From NCBI RefSeq assembly GCF_030944405.1, contig NZ_CP132339.1, positions 6,634,001 through 6,698,000 of the forward strand: a stretch of 64,000 nt of DNA. The letters run 5' to 3'. The notes under the pieces were generated by a model. The model saw only the letters and a list, made by a program, of their open reading frames with translations. It searched no databases and was not told where the DNA came from. The translations under genes were made by a program, and so were the position numbers. Origin of the DNA: Janthinobacterium sp. J1-1. Its GTDB lineage: Bacteria > Pseudomonadota > Gammaproteobacteria > Burkholderiales > Burkholderiaceae_D. Positions 63,732 through 64,000 of the stretch are shown piece by piece. How positions within the stretch are numbered: position 1 is the stretch's first letter; every line of letters begins with the position of its first letter.

Positions 63732-64000
63732 ATGCCCACTCTACAATCGCCCCAACTGAAGCTAGCCCAAGCCGACTCCCAGCAGGGGAGCGTGGTCACC
63801 GCCAGCGGCACCTGGCAGGTGCACGCGCTGGCGCAGGACAACGCGATCAAGGCCATCAACGCCCAGCTCAAGCCGCTCAAGGATGACGCCAATGTCAGCT
63901 GGGATTTATCAGCCATCGACAGCATGGACCATATCGGCGCCCAGCTGTTCTGGAATGCCTGGGGCAAGAGCCGTCCGGCGAAACTGACCCTGGCGCCTAG
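63732..64000 (+). CDS. MlaE-family lipid ABC permease, 5' part only
   Basis: The first 89 codons are in the window. Translation MPTLQSPQLKLAQADSQQGS, SGTWQVHALAQDNAIKAINA, VSWDLSAIDSMDHIGAQLFW is a STAS-like N-terminal domain as found on many MlaE permeases of retrograde phospholipid transport. ATG at 63732 (GTG at 63729 also possible). Runs off the right edge, so the membrane part is not seen. Confidence 0.7.
   Translation, partial: MPTLQSPQLKLAQADSQQGSVVTASGTWQVHALAQDNAIKAINAQLKPLKDDANVSWDLSAIDSMDHIGAQLFWNAWGKSRPAKLTLAP

Overview
The window looks like chromosome from a high-GC betaproteobacterium of the Oxalobacteraceae (Janthinobacterium/Duganella/Massilia type). This is inferred from the rRNA operon (16S - tRNA-Ile(GAU) - tRNA-Ala(UGC) - 23S - 5S), a PEP-CTERM surface protein, strong GC bias at third codon positions and the gene families present. 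No genus can be fixed without a 16S comparison. No prophage, CRISPR array or intact insertion sequence was seen.

Layout. (1) 1-8.7 kb: reductive pyrimidine catabolism. A leftward operon encodes an omega-amino-acid aminotransferase, a (methyl)malonate-semialdehyde dehydrogenase, PreT, PreA and an NCS1 nucleobase transporter that runs off the left edge. A divergent MocR-type regulator and a RutR-like TetR regulator follow, and a RutR-box-like operator lies in the divergent promoter region. (2) 8.7-12.5 kb: a PEP-CTERM protein, two small envelope proteins, a VOC protein and an M19 dipeptidase. (3) 12.5-26.1 kb: nucleoside salvage. Leftward punA-deoB-deoA-cdd plus a two-domain deaminase; rightward psuK-psuG (pseudouridine), a LysR regulator and a BMP-type nucleoside ABC importer. 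punA and the importer share a nearly identical regulatory module. (4) 26.1-34.4 kb: a Nudix hydrolase fused to a second domain, a DeoR regulator, a secreted set consisting of 5'-nucleotidase, PLD-fold enzyme and S1/P1 nuclease, and a TonB receptor. (5) 34.9-44.2 kb: purine catabolism, with exported adenosine deaminase, GuaD, XdhC, XdhB, XdhA, PuuE and divergent UraH.

(6) 44.3-50 kb: one complete leftward rRNA operon with two tandem promoters, boxA sites, processing stems and a terminator. (7) 50-60 kb: a leftward six-gene yfaA-yfaT-yfaS-yfaQ-yfaP-yfaP operon (the mag operon type of Pseudomonas) built around a 1514-residue periplasmic alpha-2-macroglobulin that keeps a CVEQ thioester motif. 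Its last stop codon lies 7 bases from the -35 box of the rRNA P1 promoter. (8) 60-64 kb: a small basic protein, an unrecognised HTH protein, a possible transposase scrap, a B12-binding-type radical SAM protein and the start of an MlaE-like permease.

Taken together, about 40 kb forms a nucleic-acid scavenging supercluster. External RNA/DNA could be cut by secreted nucleases, dephosphorylated, deaminated and imported. Nucleosides would then be phosphorolysed, and the bases broken down to ureides (purines) or to beta-amino acids and semialdehydes (pyrimidines). The order of steps is inferred from families and synteny. Uricase, dihydropyrimidinase and beta-ureidopropionase are not in the window.
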